Below are positions 49,734 to 61,645 of a stretch of DNA of 64,000 bases, in pieces. Source of the DNA: Lasioglossum baleicum (taxonomy: Eukaryota; Arthropoda; Insecta; Hymenoptera; Halictidae); contig NC_134936.1 in NCBI RefSeq assembly GCF_051020765.1, positions 18,242,618 to 18,306,617 on the forward strand, read 5' to 3'. The translations under genes were made by a program, and so were the position numbers. Position 1 is the stretch's first letter, and each line of letters starts with the position of its first letter. The notes under the pieces were generated by a model that had not been told where the DNA came from, did not search any database, and was given only the letters and a program-made list of their open reading frames with translations.

Positions 49734-51167
49734 ACGATGCGAATAATGACGCATGAACGATTCGGATATACGCTCGATCTACATACAATACGCTACGCCT
49801 TGTGTCCCGCCGCGTGACTTCGCAGCAAAGTCTTCCTGCATCTTTTAAAAAATCCGATTTTTTGGTTCCAGGTGGATGCAACGTTCGTTTAATGTTCCCC
49901 AGACTGTGGGCTCCTTTCGGGAACGCTGCGGACGTCACCAGCCTGCCATCTTTGCCTAAGAGCCACTCAGGTGAGCCACGACTCGGTGCGATTACGATGG
50001 AAATTTAAAACAAGTCGGTCGAGACTGTTAATCGATATTTTTGATTAACGGAAGGATCTATAGAAATGTCCGGCCGTCGCGTCGTGAATTACAATCTCGA
50101 TTGTCCAGGAAAAACAAAGCGACCAACAGTCGGCTTCGTTGATTGCAATCTTAAGCTCAGTCTGACAATGAGAAAAAGGCGGTCTGATTAAGGTCAAAGA
50201 CTTTTAGCCTTTTAGCCCGAAAGTGTCCGGCAGCGATCATCAATTAGATACAATAGCCGTAGTCGCGGTCTGGTTAATCCCAATGGAATAAAAGAAAATT
50301 AGCCGATGCGTGATCCGGTGCAGGAAATTACGAATTCCGCGCGGTAATGGTGTTTTAATAACGTCAAAGTCTGGAACCGGTCGCGGTGTCGGACGAAAGG
50401 TGTAGAGACGAGGCTAGACTTGCGACGTGTTCGGCTTCCCTCTTCGGCCCGGATGACGAGTAGTTTTTATTTGTCGATCGTTAAGAACGACCGGTCGGCC
50501 GATGATTGGGATAAATGGTAGCACGCGTCATACACCGCGGAGGGACATCGGCCCTTCTAACTCCTACCGTCCCAATTGGAGCAGATTAGAGGCGCTGTAC
50601 AGGGATTCGGACCGCGTCGGCCCCTTTGTGAACGACAGTCGGTCTCTTCAGTTCTACCTACCCTGAATTAGTAACATCTTGTCATGTTAAACGACCGCGC
50701 ATACACACCGACCTCTTCCGACTCCTTCCCGAGTGCACGTGGCCATTCATTTGCTGCCGCGTCCACCTATAGCGAAGTCTAAGCACTCCCCTAACATCCT
50801 ACCAGACGCTCCTGGCCTCCTCCGGGCCCCGGGCTCGAATCGCGATCACTTGCTCTCGGAGCTAACTCTTTACTCGTTGTCAGGTGGGCCCGGACCTGCC
50901 CCAATTTCTTCGGATCGTGAAATCGCAATGGTTTTTTTCGGCGGGAAGCATTTTAGGCAATTTTTACCTTTAGTTAGTTACTCGCACCTCGATTTCTGCA
51001 AAATTGCTTGCACGAGGTCTTGCGTGTAAAACAACTGTTTTATATAGTTCTAATTAATTATTCTAACTAATCTACATTAGTTAGGTCTCTGTTAACAGAT
51101 TTCTCGACAGGAAGTTTGGCAGGAATTACGCATTTATGAAGATATCGAGATTACCATGACCCCATGC

Positions 51168-51414
51168 GAGTAACTAAACCTACCACGAGGGGTGAAATCA
51201 CCCATTTTAGATTTTTTACTCGACAATTATCGAAATCGTACAGGTGTTTTTCGATGGGAATTGATCGAATAGATTTTTCGACTCCGGTATACACGCGTAC
51301 GATGTACAATGTTATAGTAAAAATCGCAGAAAATATAAATAAATTTAATCTTGATATTTTTATAATACCATACACACATTAGTCGGTTTTGATGGTCGGT
51401 AGGTTTAGCGTTAA
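51168..51414. mobile_element. TTAA-type miniature element, sub-type B, copy 3 (inverted)
   Basis: The right edge reads GGTAGGTTTAGCGTTAA. The left edge is degenerate (GTAACTAAACCTACC). The interior is the inverse of copies at 39578 and 42304 (TTTAATCTTGATATTTTTAT, AACACCTG-type words). It lies in sens intron 1. Confidence 0.8.
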
Positions 51415-52224
51415 AGTTGTTCACGTTGTTGCAGAGGGACTCTTCTTATCGTATGTATAATTTCTGGTCTACCGATAAATCTGTCTTCGATCAGAAATTC
51501 CGTTTGCGGAGAGGACAGAGATCGGACAGTGATCGATAGAGCCCCCGTGAAAGCGATTTAAACATGGTGGTCCATCTTCGATCGCTGGAGGATCCACCGT
51601 CTCAGTCGCGTTCTTTCCGTGAAGGAATGTCGGGTTTGGGATTTTCTAAATAGTTAGCGACGGATGGATGAAAAATCCGTTTTTGAAAACACACCCGCAT
51701 CGTGGTCGATGCGCGCCGCCTTTGAAACGCAAGTTGTCAGCATTTCTTTCGCGTCCAGTACAAGCAGTACGGAAGGGGTCCTGAACGGTGAAGCGTGTAA
51801 CGGCTTTAATAGCGGCAGATCGCTACGCAGTAAACGACTGACGGACGACAGAAGATTAAAGTTGCCCGTTAACTCGATCTAATTGTTCCCCCGGCTTGGC
51901 CTTCCTTTATTAATTCACGTCCACAAGCATCTTCGGCATCGCCGTCATTGTCATCCCTTGTCACGAGTCACGAGTCGCCTCCTTGATGCTACTTGCGGAT
52001 CCATCGTTGCGTCTCTCGTCGGAGTAAATTGTCTTGCTACTTCCAGGCAAATCCGGCTCGCGTCGCGTTCGGCGAATTGCGATGCGTATCACGTACGAAT
52101 CGTAACGATCCTACGATTCATCGAATTTTTCCTGTGATCGGGTGGAGAGGATCCAAAGCTCATCGATTTCAACTGGATTCGGAGGATCGAAAAACTCGAA
52201 ATGGGATTTAATTTGACCGGTGGA

Positions 52225-52554
52225 TCAACCCTTTACACTCGGTGATATTTTAAAAAAATTTGCGAAAACTGCTATAAGATAAAATTCCACAAAATTTAGT
52301 ACGATTTTCATCTATTTCGCGGATCTGCAAAGACTACTACCACTGAAATTAAGATCCTGTATGATTCCACGTTCTCGAAAATTTTCCTAGAAAAATTGAA
52401 AATTCCATATCGATTCCAACATCCTACCGATTAGATACCGCGCGATATACATACATATGTATGTATTTGATAACGTTGACGCGCGGTATTTTGAATAATG
52501 GTACGGGAATTTTCAGTGCTGCCTCAGAGGGGATAACCGAGTGCAAAGGGTTAA
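52225..52554. mobile_element. TTAA-type miniature element, sub-type C, copy 2
   Basis: Ends TCAACCCTTTACACTCGG and CCGAGTGCAAAGGGTTAA are inverse. It carries the ACATACATATGTATGTAT palindrome also found just upstream of copy 1. 330 bp, in sens intron 1. Confidence 0.85.
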
Positions 52555-53016
52555 AATTCGAGCGGCGAAGGGTTTCCAAAGCTGGCGTGTCGCATAACAA
52601 AGCACATCGATGGTTTCCGTTCTCATAAAATAACAACCCCGAGAGACTGCGCGTCGGTTCGCAGCGATATTTTTTCGCGAGTTTCTTCGGGTTCGCGATA
52701 CGAACGGCCGCTGGAAACGTGAAGCGAATCATCCATGAGGCTCTCCAGATGTACGCTTACGTGAACTTGGATGCGTGCGTACGAACGGACGGAACGAGAA
52801 GTAGTTGTGTGCAAGCTCTGCCGAACCCGGACCAAAGTAAAACCCATCTGCCGGACGGTCGGCAACCGAATGGCGATGCTTTTTCTCCACGTCTCGCACC
52901 AACGACAGTTTTTACCGCATTCCACCGGGGCCAGACGTGGCATTTGCGTAAGCAGTTCCTCCTATCCTCCTATGTCCCTTCGAGTCACACATCTGTCCGG
53001 ACTTCCTTCACCTTTT

Positions 53017-53066
53017 TCTGTTTCTGTTTCTGTTTCTGTTTCTGTTTCTGTTTCTGTTTCTGTTTC
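53017..53066. repeat. (CTGTTT)n hexanucleotide array
   Basis: Eight units of a clean hexamer. The Phe/Cys- and Ser/Val-repeat open frames across it are artefacts. Confidence 0.95.
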
Positions 53067-53280
53067 GCCACCACGCACGCCACCTTTTCTCCAGTTTCAT
53101 TCAAGACTCTCCTCCTTCACTCTCTCGTATCTCAGGCAGATTCCTTCTACCTTGATGCGAACATCAAATTTATGTAATATCTGATTGCGCATCTGAATGA
53201 TCAATTATTATCTTGTAACACTTGATGCGGCAAACAATTACTCGACAGTTACACATGCCAACCTTTGATTTCCTTATTTG

Positions 53281-53400
53281 CACTACCGTCCACAAGTATT
53301 TGAACACTCGAGGAATCTGATCGAGAGCTGTTTTTATCATAATTGTAATGTGAACGCGTTACAAAGAAGCAGTATGTTCCACTCTGATTTCTTGCCAGAT
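53281..53400 (+). mobile_element. Tc1-like terminal fragment
   Basis: It begins CACTACCGTCCACAAGTATT like the fragment at 37491. Only the end is recognisable, and the extent is uncertain. It lies in sens intron 1. Confidence 0.6.
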
Positions 53401-54244
53401 ACAATCGTCTACCGCCTTATCTGCTACAAGTCTTATCATTTTTAACGACCTCACTCACTCAATTAATACAACGATAACAGGAAACGTTTATAGTTCAATG
53501 TACAATTCGATCTATCAAGGACGTAGAGTATTAACTTTCTAACGATTACCATCTATCGCTCCTATATCGATAAAACGCAACGATAGCTGCTGACAGATTT
53601 ATACTTGAAATGATCGACGCGCATCTCTAATCGTCACGTGCTCCAATCTTTAATCTACCGCATCGAGGAAAAAAAGACGTTGAGCAGTGGACGCGTGACT
53701 TTGTATTATTGATATATCCGACATGCCGAGAGCCTCGAAAACTCCATTGACATCATCGTGTTCTCCGCGATAAGTACGCAAATCGTGACAATTGTCCATT
53801 AGTCATCCATAAAATGCCCCGATGGAAAAATAACACGAAGATATGAAAATATCTTCGCGCGTTCTCGATCGCGTATCCTCTCAATTAACAATTACTTTCC
53901 TGGAGGGCCGTAACTTCTGCCGTGCTTCTTTCTTCCGGTCGTGCTCGCGGGCGTTTCTCATTACATTAGAGCACTCTGCCGCGAGGCTCCTGTCGTATTT
54001 TGATTCGATTGCAAAGCCACCAGGAGACACGATAATAATCGGGGCCCTAGCTAGCATCGGGGATCGTGGCGAGCTTTAAATGCGATTAACTGGCACCGGT
54101 GCATTATACACATAGCCGGCGGGCACGTGACCGCGTGTCACGCGCACGGATTATAAATATAATATACAGGGCTGGCACACTATGCATCCCGTGATCTTTC
54201 GATTGATATCGCTTATTCGAGGGCGTTCGCCCCGATTGCTAGCC

Positions 54245-54284
54245 CTCCCCTCCCCACCCCACCCCACCCCTACCCGCTCCCCCC
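54245..54284 (-). repeat. C-rich tract with G-quadruplex potential on the minus strand
   Basis: Runs of three to six C separated by one to four bases, including three CCCCA units. On the minus strand there are more than four GGG or GGGG runs with short loops, the usual quadruplex pattern. Confidence 0.8.
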
Positions 54285-54400
54285 ATTCACTGTAATCCTG
54301 GAGGCTCGTCCGAAATTCACCTACGAACGTCGTAAATCACGACCGGCGTGATCGTCCACGATTATTAGAAATACCGATCCCGATTCGTCAACGTTGAACC

Positions 54401-54429
54401 GTCGCGTCGCGTCGCGTCACGTCGCGTCG
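54401..54429. repeat. GTCGC pentanucleotide array
   Basis: Five units of GTCGC, one with a base change. Confidence 0.85.
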
Positions 54430-55299
54430 GACCTCGTTGATCGAATACCGTATGTCAGGTTCGTCGATAAAACTGGCCGTCGATGCTCGACGCCGATAAT
54501 TATCCGGCCCGATGATCGATGAGCGGCCGCGACTATTGTTCTGATTTAAATTCCACGCTCTGTTTATCGGCTCGCTCTTCAATGTGGAGTGCCCGTCGAC
54601 TTATTCATACTCGCGGTAGTCGATGCGTCGTGTTTTCCTCGAGCGATCGATATCGAGATCTTTCGCAATTGCGATCATCACGACCATCACTCCTTGGCGG
54701 GAAATTTCGATGATCATCGATGGAAAAATCGAAGAAAGTGTCTCGGAAAAAACAAACCTACCAGGCTTCGATTTTTCATCGCGATGGCTCGTTAACCCTG
54801 TACTCTTCCGTCAGATCAGTCAGAAAACAAAAGGTAGCCAGTACGTGACTCAAATCTCATTCGGCTCTTCCGACGGTGGAAACCTAATTTACCTTATCCT
54901 GCATCGTTCCTCTACGTTGTCTTCTGCTTCACGTGTCCTCTATACGTGACTTGTCAACCTACCTCTATCTCTCTTTCTTCTTTTCTCGTTCATTTCGTGG
55001 TCGAGAAATCGCCGTCGCATTAATCTTAACTTTTGCTCGATTCTCGAGCTCTTCGACACTCGGATTTTGCTAATCCTCGTCGAAAAATAACGCGGCGATC
55101 GAATAAGCGCGTAATCCTGTGGATACCGTGTATACATTTAAGAAAAAAAAATATGTATGCAATGTTTGAAACGGCACGATTTTGTTAATCCCTTCCCTAG
55201 CTACGATACGGTGCCTGAACAAAGTCTAATAAAGATGTACCATGCTACTCTAATTTCCTTTAAACCGAAATCAAATAATACTTTGGTTTTGTTAATGTA

Positions 55300-55425
55300 C
55301 AACTATTTTGGAGAATATACACATATGTATAAGCATACGATAGATATATAAATTTTCTCCTTTTTTGGGAAAGTATACGCGCGCGAACTACAAGAAAGTT
55401 CTAATCACTGAAACCGTAATATGTA
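55300..55425. repeat. Dispersed repeat, copy 2 of a pair
   Basis: Similar in order and words to 33990-34115 (AAGCATACGATAGATAT, AATTTTCTCC, TTCTAATCACTGAAA). It ends about 125 bp before the sens exon 2 acceptor. Confidence 0.55.
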
Positions 55426-55550
55426 GATAAATCGTAAGGAGCGAGGGGTTAAAGTATTCCTATTAGTATTCCATGCAATTTTTTTCAAGTATACGTCCAC
55501 GTCTTTCAGATAAAAGCAAGCACGTAAAAGATGAATTTGTCTGATCGCAG

Positions 55551-56212
55551 AGCGACTGTCTTTCGGAGTGGGTCGCCTGGTTGGTTCTCCAGCGACCAGA
55601 AGTCCGTCACCATCGCATTCTCCTTGTCCTGATTCGCCTCCGTCGGATCGACGAGACAACGAGGTGGACGTTGACGTCGACGAGGAGGAGGAGGTCGACG
55701 TGGACGTTGAAGAAGTCGGCGACGAAGAGGATCGGGACCCTGCGTCGTCGAGTCCTCCAAGATCGTCGACGACGCCTTCGCCAACGAGCGTGGCAACCTC
55801 GCCGGCCTCGAACCCGCCGAAGAAATCCGGCGATACATTCAGCGTTTCGGCTCTGCTGAGGCCTGATCCACCATCCGCACACCTGCAGAACGCCTCTCCT
55901 CATCGGGATACCGCGTCGATCGGCGCACATCCACCCCCTCCCGGTTCCTCGATCCTCTATCCACCCCTTCATCTCCAAGGCGGCCTCTTGCCGCCCCATC
56001 CTCATCATCCCCTAACGTACCTGCATCCTCAGCTGCTGCCTCATCATTTGTTACCTCCGCACTTGCACCCGCTGCTAAGAGGCGTTCATCCGGGACACCC
56101 TGGCCTCCACTCGACCCACACCGGTCATGGACTCCATCATACTCATCCCCTCGGTGATGTCTACAGCTGCGTCAAGTGCGACAAGATGTTCAGCACGCCC
56201 CATGGCCTCGAG
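55551..56212 (+). CDS. sens: Senseless zinc-finger transcription factor, coding exon 2
   Basis: This exon encodes the rest of codon 65 and residues 66-285. The acceptor is GATCGCAG before 55551 and the donor is GAG|GTAACC at 56213, after a whole codon. It opens RLSFGVGRLVGSP, followed by a Ser/Pro-rich segment, an acidic tract (about 101-127, DVDVDEEEEVDVDVEEVGDE), then FSVSALLRPD (161-170), a conserved-looking motif before the finger region. Residues about 191-266 are very rich in His, Pro and Leu. The exon ends inside the first C2H2 finger: YSCVKCDKMFSTPHGLE, with zinc cysteines at 271 and 274. CxKCxKxFSTPHGLEVH is the hallmark first finger of the Gfi1/Senseless family, so the identity is firm. 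The compositional bias probably reflects disordered activation or repression segments (inference). Confidence 0.92.
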
Positions 56213-56751
56213 GTAACCGCACAGCGAATCTTATTGTTAGCAAATTCTTCGGGAACTGCACACGGAGTCTCCAGTTTTTCAACCGAAGATCCTTTCTGGC
56301 CCACAAGAACTTCTCATACTTCTCATAAAGACTTCCATTATATGTACATAAAACTTTTCTAGATTTTTTTACTTAACAATTAATGAAATTATAAAGATGC
56401 AACCACCACGTGCCTATTACTAATTTATATGCTGAAAAAATAACTTATCGACGAGATAGCATTACGTGATTTTTGGTAAACGATAACAACTAGTCGTTGA
56501 TGATAAAACAGAGAAATTGTAAATGAAAAACGTGAATGACCATAAGATGATATCTCATTTTTATCGTAATACAATGAAGAAATTAAAAATTTGTAGATAG
56601 AATACATTGGGTATAGAAAATTGGGTTTGTTTAATGTCACTGGTAATAATTGTATAATCGGACATTTCATATGTAACAACCTAATACATACAATTTTGAA
56701 GTAGATGCGTCAACTGCGCGTAACTGACCGAGATTATATTTTCTGTTCCAG
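56213..56751 (+). other. sens: Intron 2 of senseless
   Basis: A phase-0 intron of 539 bp that splits the first zinc finger. Donor GTAACC, acceptor TTCTGTTCCAG. Near its 3' part (about 56660-56690) is a lone mariner-type end, CATTTCATATGTAACAACCTAA, in the inverse orientation. Confidence 0.9.
56660..56690 (-). mobile_element. Solo mariner-type end
   Basis: The sequence ATATGTAACAACCTAA ends like the right end of the mariner at 48407-49362 (CATTTCATATGCACCAACCTAA). No partner end was found in the intron. Confidence 0.6.
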
Positions 56752-57028
56752 GTGCACGCGAGGAGGTCCCACAACGGCAAGAGACCGTTCGCCTGCGAGC
56801 TCTGTAACAAAACCTTCGGCCACGAAATTAGCCTTACGCAACACAGAGCAGTGCATTCCGCGGAGAAGGTGTTCGAGTGCAAGCAATGTGGCAAGGGGTT
56901 CAAGCGTTCCAGCACTCTGACGACTCATCTGCTAATACATTCGGACACGAGACCGTACCCGTGCCAGTTTTGTGGGAAAAGATTCCATCAGAAGAGCGAC
57001 ATGAAGAAGCACACCTACATTCACACCG
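56752..57028 (+). CDS. sens: Senseless zinc-finger transcription factor, coding exon 3 (fingers 1-4)
   Basis: This exon encodes residues 286-377 and the first base of codon 378. It completes finger 1 (VHARRSH, zinc histidines 287 and 292) and holds three whole C2H2 fingers: finger 2 (C300, C303, H316, H320; KTFGHEISLTQHRAVH), finger 3 (C328, C331, H344, H348; FKRSSTLTTHLLIH) and finger 4 (C356, C359, H372, H376; KRFHQKSDMKKHTYIH). The linkers (HSAEKVFE, HSDTRPYP) are typical of the family. Gfi1/Senseless proteins are nuclear DNA-binding factors (AATC-core sites); in flies Senseless acts in sensory organ precursor formation together with proneural bHLH proteins. The donor CCG|GTGAGT is in phase 1. 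The next exon must begin by completing Gly and continue with the conserved EKPHKC finger; it is not in the window, so this gene is 3'-partial here. Confidence 0.97.
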
Positions 57029-58055
57029 GTGAGTAACGTTCCACGCCGAAACTCGGAAAAATATGGCCCGAACTTTTCAAGTCAAACCTTCCCACGATCG
57101 TACCGATGTAACCGCGAGAGACGATGCACTTCTCGAGAAAACTGAAATCCATATGCGAGATATTTATTAGGGGTAGGGGAAATTGCCCACGTTTCCCACG
57201 GACAATTTTCGTCATAGATAAATTCCATTCGAAGATTGGGACTCCACTGTGTGTCAGTTCGTCGAAAGTGAGAATGAGAAACTCGAATACATCGGAAGAG
57301 GATAGAACGTTGACCACCCCGAAAGACATTACGATTATTACGAAGTGAGGCTCGCAATGAGGGGCTCGCCAACCCTAAAATGCACTGGCCACATGTGCCA
57401 CAGGATCCGACTGGATCCTCGACAAGACTCCGTCCAGACGGTTAACTGCATTATTTATCGTAGGAAGTTGCTCTGCTAATCGTGATCCACGGCATCCCTG
57501 TGGATAAATGTGAACGAGGAACTTGAATTGCTTATTCGCTGACGGAGTTGGCCAACTTTTACATCGTTCCATCTATTCATACTTTCTCCTATTAATTGAT
57601 TTATGATTCTATCGCCAACGATCTTCACACGATGATCGCTCACCACAGATATTTTAATCGTGTGTGAATGAATTTGTTCACAACTTTATACACAAAAAAG
57701 ATCGAAGAATCAAGAATCAAGAAGTTCTCATCAAAGTTTCCCCTGTGAACAGTACGAGGCATCATCCCCTAGGTGTCCGAGACTGAATGGACGTTGTTGG
57801 GACGCTTGACACTTGGGTGTCTCCGAGCTGATGGGTCCTCGGCTCCTTCCGGAGGTAGGTTCCGTAGAGGAACACCCTCTCGAAGAAGCTTTCCCCATAG
57901 CATTTCTAGTCAGGGGTCTGGGTTTTGTATCGTCACCATGGCAACCCTCCCAATGTCTTATCAAATTATCACCTTGTCCTCCCTCATGCTCCTCCCGGTC
58001 TTGCTCTCCTCTCTTGGTCGCTCTGACTGGCATTCGCCACCCCTTCGTTTTCACC

Positions 58056-58181
<126 letters not shown>

Positions 58182-58987
58182 CGGTGGTGGAAACAACCGA
58201 AGAAGCAGCCGGCGAAAGAGGATACAAAGCGATGGTCACTTTCGTAGGCTTCTAACAACCTATGGGACCCACGATCCTCTGTGTCCACCTTCGCGCACCC
58301 ACCCACGAGAGGGTCGCCACGGAACATTTAATTCATTATTCAGGGGGATGAAAAATGCAGAGAGACCCGGCGGCCGATCCTGTTCAATGTACGCTCGCGG
58401 CGATGCTATCCTCGAACGAGGACGAGACTTCACCTCCCATATCTTTTTCATTTCCCCTTTGGACTCCTTTTCTCGCGACAACCACGGTTTTTTTTTATCA
58501 AGCGTAATTTCCCTGGTAAGCTTAGCCATTGTGTGATTTGGATCGTGGGAAAGTTCTTCGGATCTTTTTAATATTGTTTTTCACGTGGCTCCAACCCCCT
58601 ACATAAGATCTTCTTACCAGTTTCTACCAAAAACTCTTTAGAACATCCAATTGCTGCCCTTGAACCGAGTCCCCGATAGATCAGCAATCAAGCTTCCCAG
58701 CCAGCAACCAGCAAGAGCAACACCAACGCCGTTCTCTCCCATCTCTCGAAATCGTCCACTCGTCTGTGCCCTCGTCGAACTAGAAAGAGTAATATTTTCT
58801 CGGGCGGATCGGAAACAGATAAGTCGAATGTTTTCTCATCGTGTGACCTAAAGGGGGCAAGTGCGAGAAGAGAGCGACAGCGGCAGCCACTTGTCGGTCT
58901 GTCGACAAAAGTTGATCCGCAGCGTCACGCCACCGCAACCGTGGCGCCGCGTCAACCCCTTGCACCAAAAGCGTGCACTTGACTCGG

Positions 58988-59009
58988 TCGTCGCGTCGCG
59001 TCGCGTCGG
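58988..59009. repeat. GTCGC pentanucleotide array
   Basis: Four units of the GTCGC pentamer. Confidence 0.85.
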
Positions 59010-59723
59010 TTGGAAACGCACCCCCGAAAGGCGCAGTTAACTGCGAAGGTAACGCGCCAAGTATAACGCCTCGTCCCCTCGCAGCTATTCCGGCTGCCGG
59101 CTCGCGCACGAACAATATTTGCAGAGCTCTTATTCCCGCACTTGCCAACCCCGTAAGCGCCGCTTCAACCCCCATCGGCCGCGCCGCCACCCCCTCGTGT
59201 GCACCAGCAACCACCTAGCTACCTACCTAATAATGATTTTACGTTACGCCATGCCGGTCCCCGGGGAATCCGACGGTGCCGCACCCTTATTGCACATGGC
59301 CCGCGCTCACGATCCAAGGGAACAAAGAGCACACCCGGGGGTCGAGGAGGGAACGGAAAAGAGAGACGACTGATTATCATTAGCAGCACAGTCCCAGACG
59401 ACACCCTCGGTTTACTGCTTGACGCACGTACGCACGCCACCTACTAGCTCGGGGATTTCGGGGCGTCAGGGGGATGCTGGGGGCGCGCCTGATCGGCCAC
59501 GATTTTAATTCAACTAATTTGGTGGGAACGCGGATCTTGCAGGATTTTTCTGTGCCTCCCACAGAGAAATGGAAGTCTTTCAGCGGAGTCCACCATAAAA
59601 AAGCCTCGTACGCCCGTGCGTCTGCCCGCGAACTACCATTTCGTCATCGGTAGGGCCACGTCGTCGTCGCTAACGAGCCGTAAAGACGTAAGCGGGACGG
59701 TACGGATGGAAAAGGGGGTTAGT

Positions 59724-59726
<3 letters not shown>

Positions 59727-59770
<44 letters not shown>
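59727..59770. repeat. (AG)n microsatellite
   Basis: A pure AG run. Confidence 0.95.
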
Positions 59771-59773
<3 letters not shown>

Positions 59774-60357
59774 CAGAGAACGGGCGCGGGCGGTCCTGCG
59801 AGCATGTCGCCAAGTTTAAACAGCTTAGAGGGATGTTGCGGCGCCCCCGATGTTCGGAGCGCCAAGTCAGCTGGAAACCTCTAATAGCCCTGTCTCGCGT
59901 CTACATACAAAAGGAGGGAGAGGCCGCGGCGACCAAAAGAGAAACAGAGACAGACGGAGAATAGAGTCCACAGGCTGCAAACGCGGCCACAAAGGTTGCT
60001 GTATCTTGCCGGGTATACGATAACCGCACCCTCGAGGTGAGTTCGAGGGAGACTTCGGCCAGGTATCCATGCATTAGAGCCACCGCTAAATTCATAATAC
60101 GCTAGCGGTGCTTCTACCGTATCTCTTTCGTGTTTATAGAGCTGTCACGCTTTGTCCGTGTAGCAAACCGCAAGCCTGGCAAACGGTCTATCTTCGACGG
60201 AACACTCGTCAAACATCCCAGCGAATCTCCAAGTTCACGCGTCGTCGATCGGAATCCCTATGTCTTCTTGTTCCTCGGTCTATCGAAGAAAAATGGACAA
60301 TTTTTATTCATCGAAGCTCTTTCCCGGAAGCTCGATGAATACGCGTCTCTCCGTTTA

Positions 60358-60613
60358 TCAACCCTTTTGCACTCGGAGCTATTTTATCTGGAAAATTAAA
60401 CATTTTCCATCTAGAATATTTCCATTTCCTATGATTTTTTTTTTAAATGTTCTGGATACGAAATTGGTACAACGCCTCGTGCGATACCTAAATGTTTAGT
60501 AATTGATTAGATACCGATATATCTAATAATGTAAACGATATCTCGAATAACGATAGAGGAATTTTTAGTGGTGCCTCTCTCAGAGGGGACAACTCAGAAG
60601 TGTAACGAGTTGA
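60358..60613. mobile_element. TTAA-type miniature element, sub-type C, copy 3
   Basis: The left end TCAACCCTTTTGCACTCGGA and interior (GCTATTTTATCTGGAAAATT, then AATGTTTAGTAATTGATTAG) match the copy at 43281. The right end CAGAGGGGACAACTCAGAAG... is diverged, finishing at GAGTTGA. About 256 bp, in sens intron 3. Confidence 0.75.
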
Positions 60614-60947
60614 TATTAAGTCGAGAGCGATGGAACGATATTCTTATCAACGTCCAGGAATTCCGTGGAATTGGATTGCCGATGTTTCTCAGAGTTTCGG
60701 ATGGTCGAATCGCGCGCAGGTTCGTCCGTTCGATCGGAATAAAACGCCGGAACGTGGTACGAACGCCCGAAGAAATCGCGTACGGGCTGATCGATGACAA
60801 TTTACGACGAGCGTGATTGAACCACTAAAAAGGCGAACCATCTCGTTGGTACCGCCGCGCAGCATCTATACGCCAACGTAAACATCCACAGCCTATATGG
60901 GCTCGCCTCTGCCTCTACGTGATGAGATCGGAAAGTATACGGACAAT

Positions 60948-60962
60948 CCCCCCCCCCCCCCC
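60948..60962. repeat. C homopolymer run
   Basis: Fifteen consecutive C bases. This length is unusual for an insect genome and may be imprecise in an assembly. Confidence 0.9.
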
Positions 60963-61580
60963 GTACGGTCTTCAACCCCTATCGACGGTTACTTGGTCGC
61001 GCCGACGGTGGGCAGGTTGTGTTTATCCTGAAAACACCGATGACCCCTGTTGTCCGTTCGTTCGCTCGTGAACGCGGACTCGTGTGCATGTGTGTTTAAG
61101 GGCGTGTGCAGTTCGTGCAGCTCGTGCAGCTCGACGGTGATACACACGAGGTAGAAAGACGTCGGTTTTGATCGCTAACATTTCCCTGTAATCACAAATC
61201 CTGGCCGGACATGTTCCCGGACGTTGTTGCCGGAACATTGCTCGATCTTCGTGATGTCGTCATGTTCAATCGGTTCCTTCTACCGTTGGGAACGGGATCC
61301 TTGAAAGCAGGTATAAGATGTATAGGATGAAAAAGGGGTCGTGCGGAAGAAAAATATTCTAGATCGAAAGGAATGTCTTCGTGCCGTAGTTAAAGTACCC
61401 TCGAAGCGAATTACCAATTTTAAACCGCAGCAGTGGATCAGGCATTTTTCATGCTTCGCCTCCAATTTCCATTACTCTTTAAATTCCTGGACGGTAAAGA
61501 AAAATGATTATTCAGGCAAACTCGATACTCGGTGCTCCGCACCGCGGAGAAAGAAAATAGTCAAATTGAATCGACAAGAG

Positions 61581-61583
<3 letters not shown>

Positions 61584-61644
<61 letters not shown>

Positions 61645-61645
61645 G
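61584..61645. repeat. (AG)n microsatellite
   Basis: A nearly pure AG run of about 60 bp. Confidence 0.95.

Larger units (their letters stand above)
45017..55550 (+). other. sens: Intron 1 of senseless
   Basis: About 10.5 kb, phase 1. It starts with an AG array and contains a degenerate mariner (48407), TTAA-type elements (51168, 52225), a Tc1-like end (53281), a CTGTTT array, a C-rich tract and a GCGTC array. E-box sites of the proneural GCAGGTG type occur at about 46148 and 47655. The remaining parts hold nothing recognisable. An extra small coding exon inside cannot be excluded, but none is needed for the frame. Confidence 0.7.

Noticed and set aside
51664..51882. 72-codon frame MDEKSVFENTPASW..., considered as an extra sens exon
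   Set aside because: The flanks lack convincing splice sites in the needed phase, and exons 1 and 2 already join in frame without it.
52719..53184. Open frames with Phe/Cys or Ser/Val repeats
   Set aside because: Produced by the CTGTTT hexamer array at 53017-53066.
60568..60816. 82-codon frame ending IAYGLIDDNLRRA
   Set aside because: Its first part lies within the sub-type C element at 60358-60613 and no family is recognisable.
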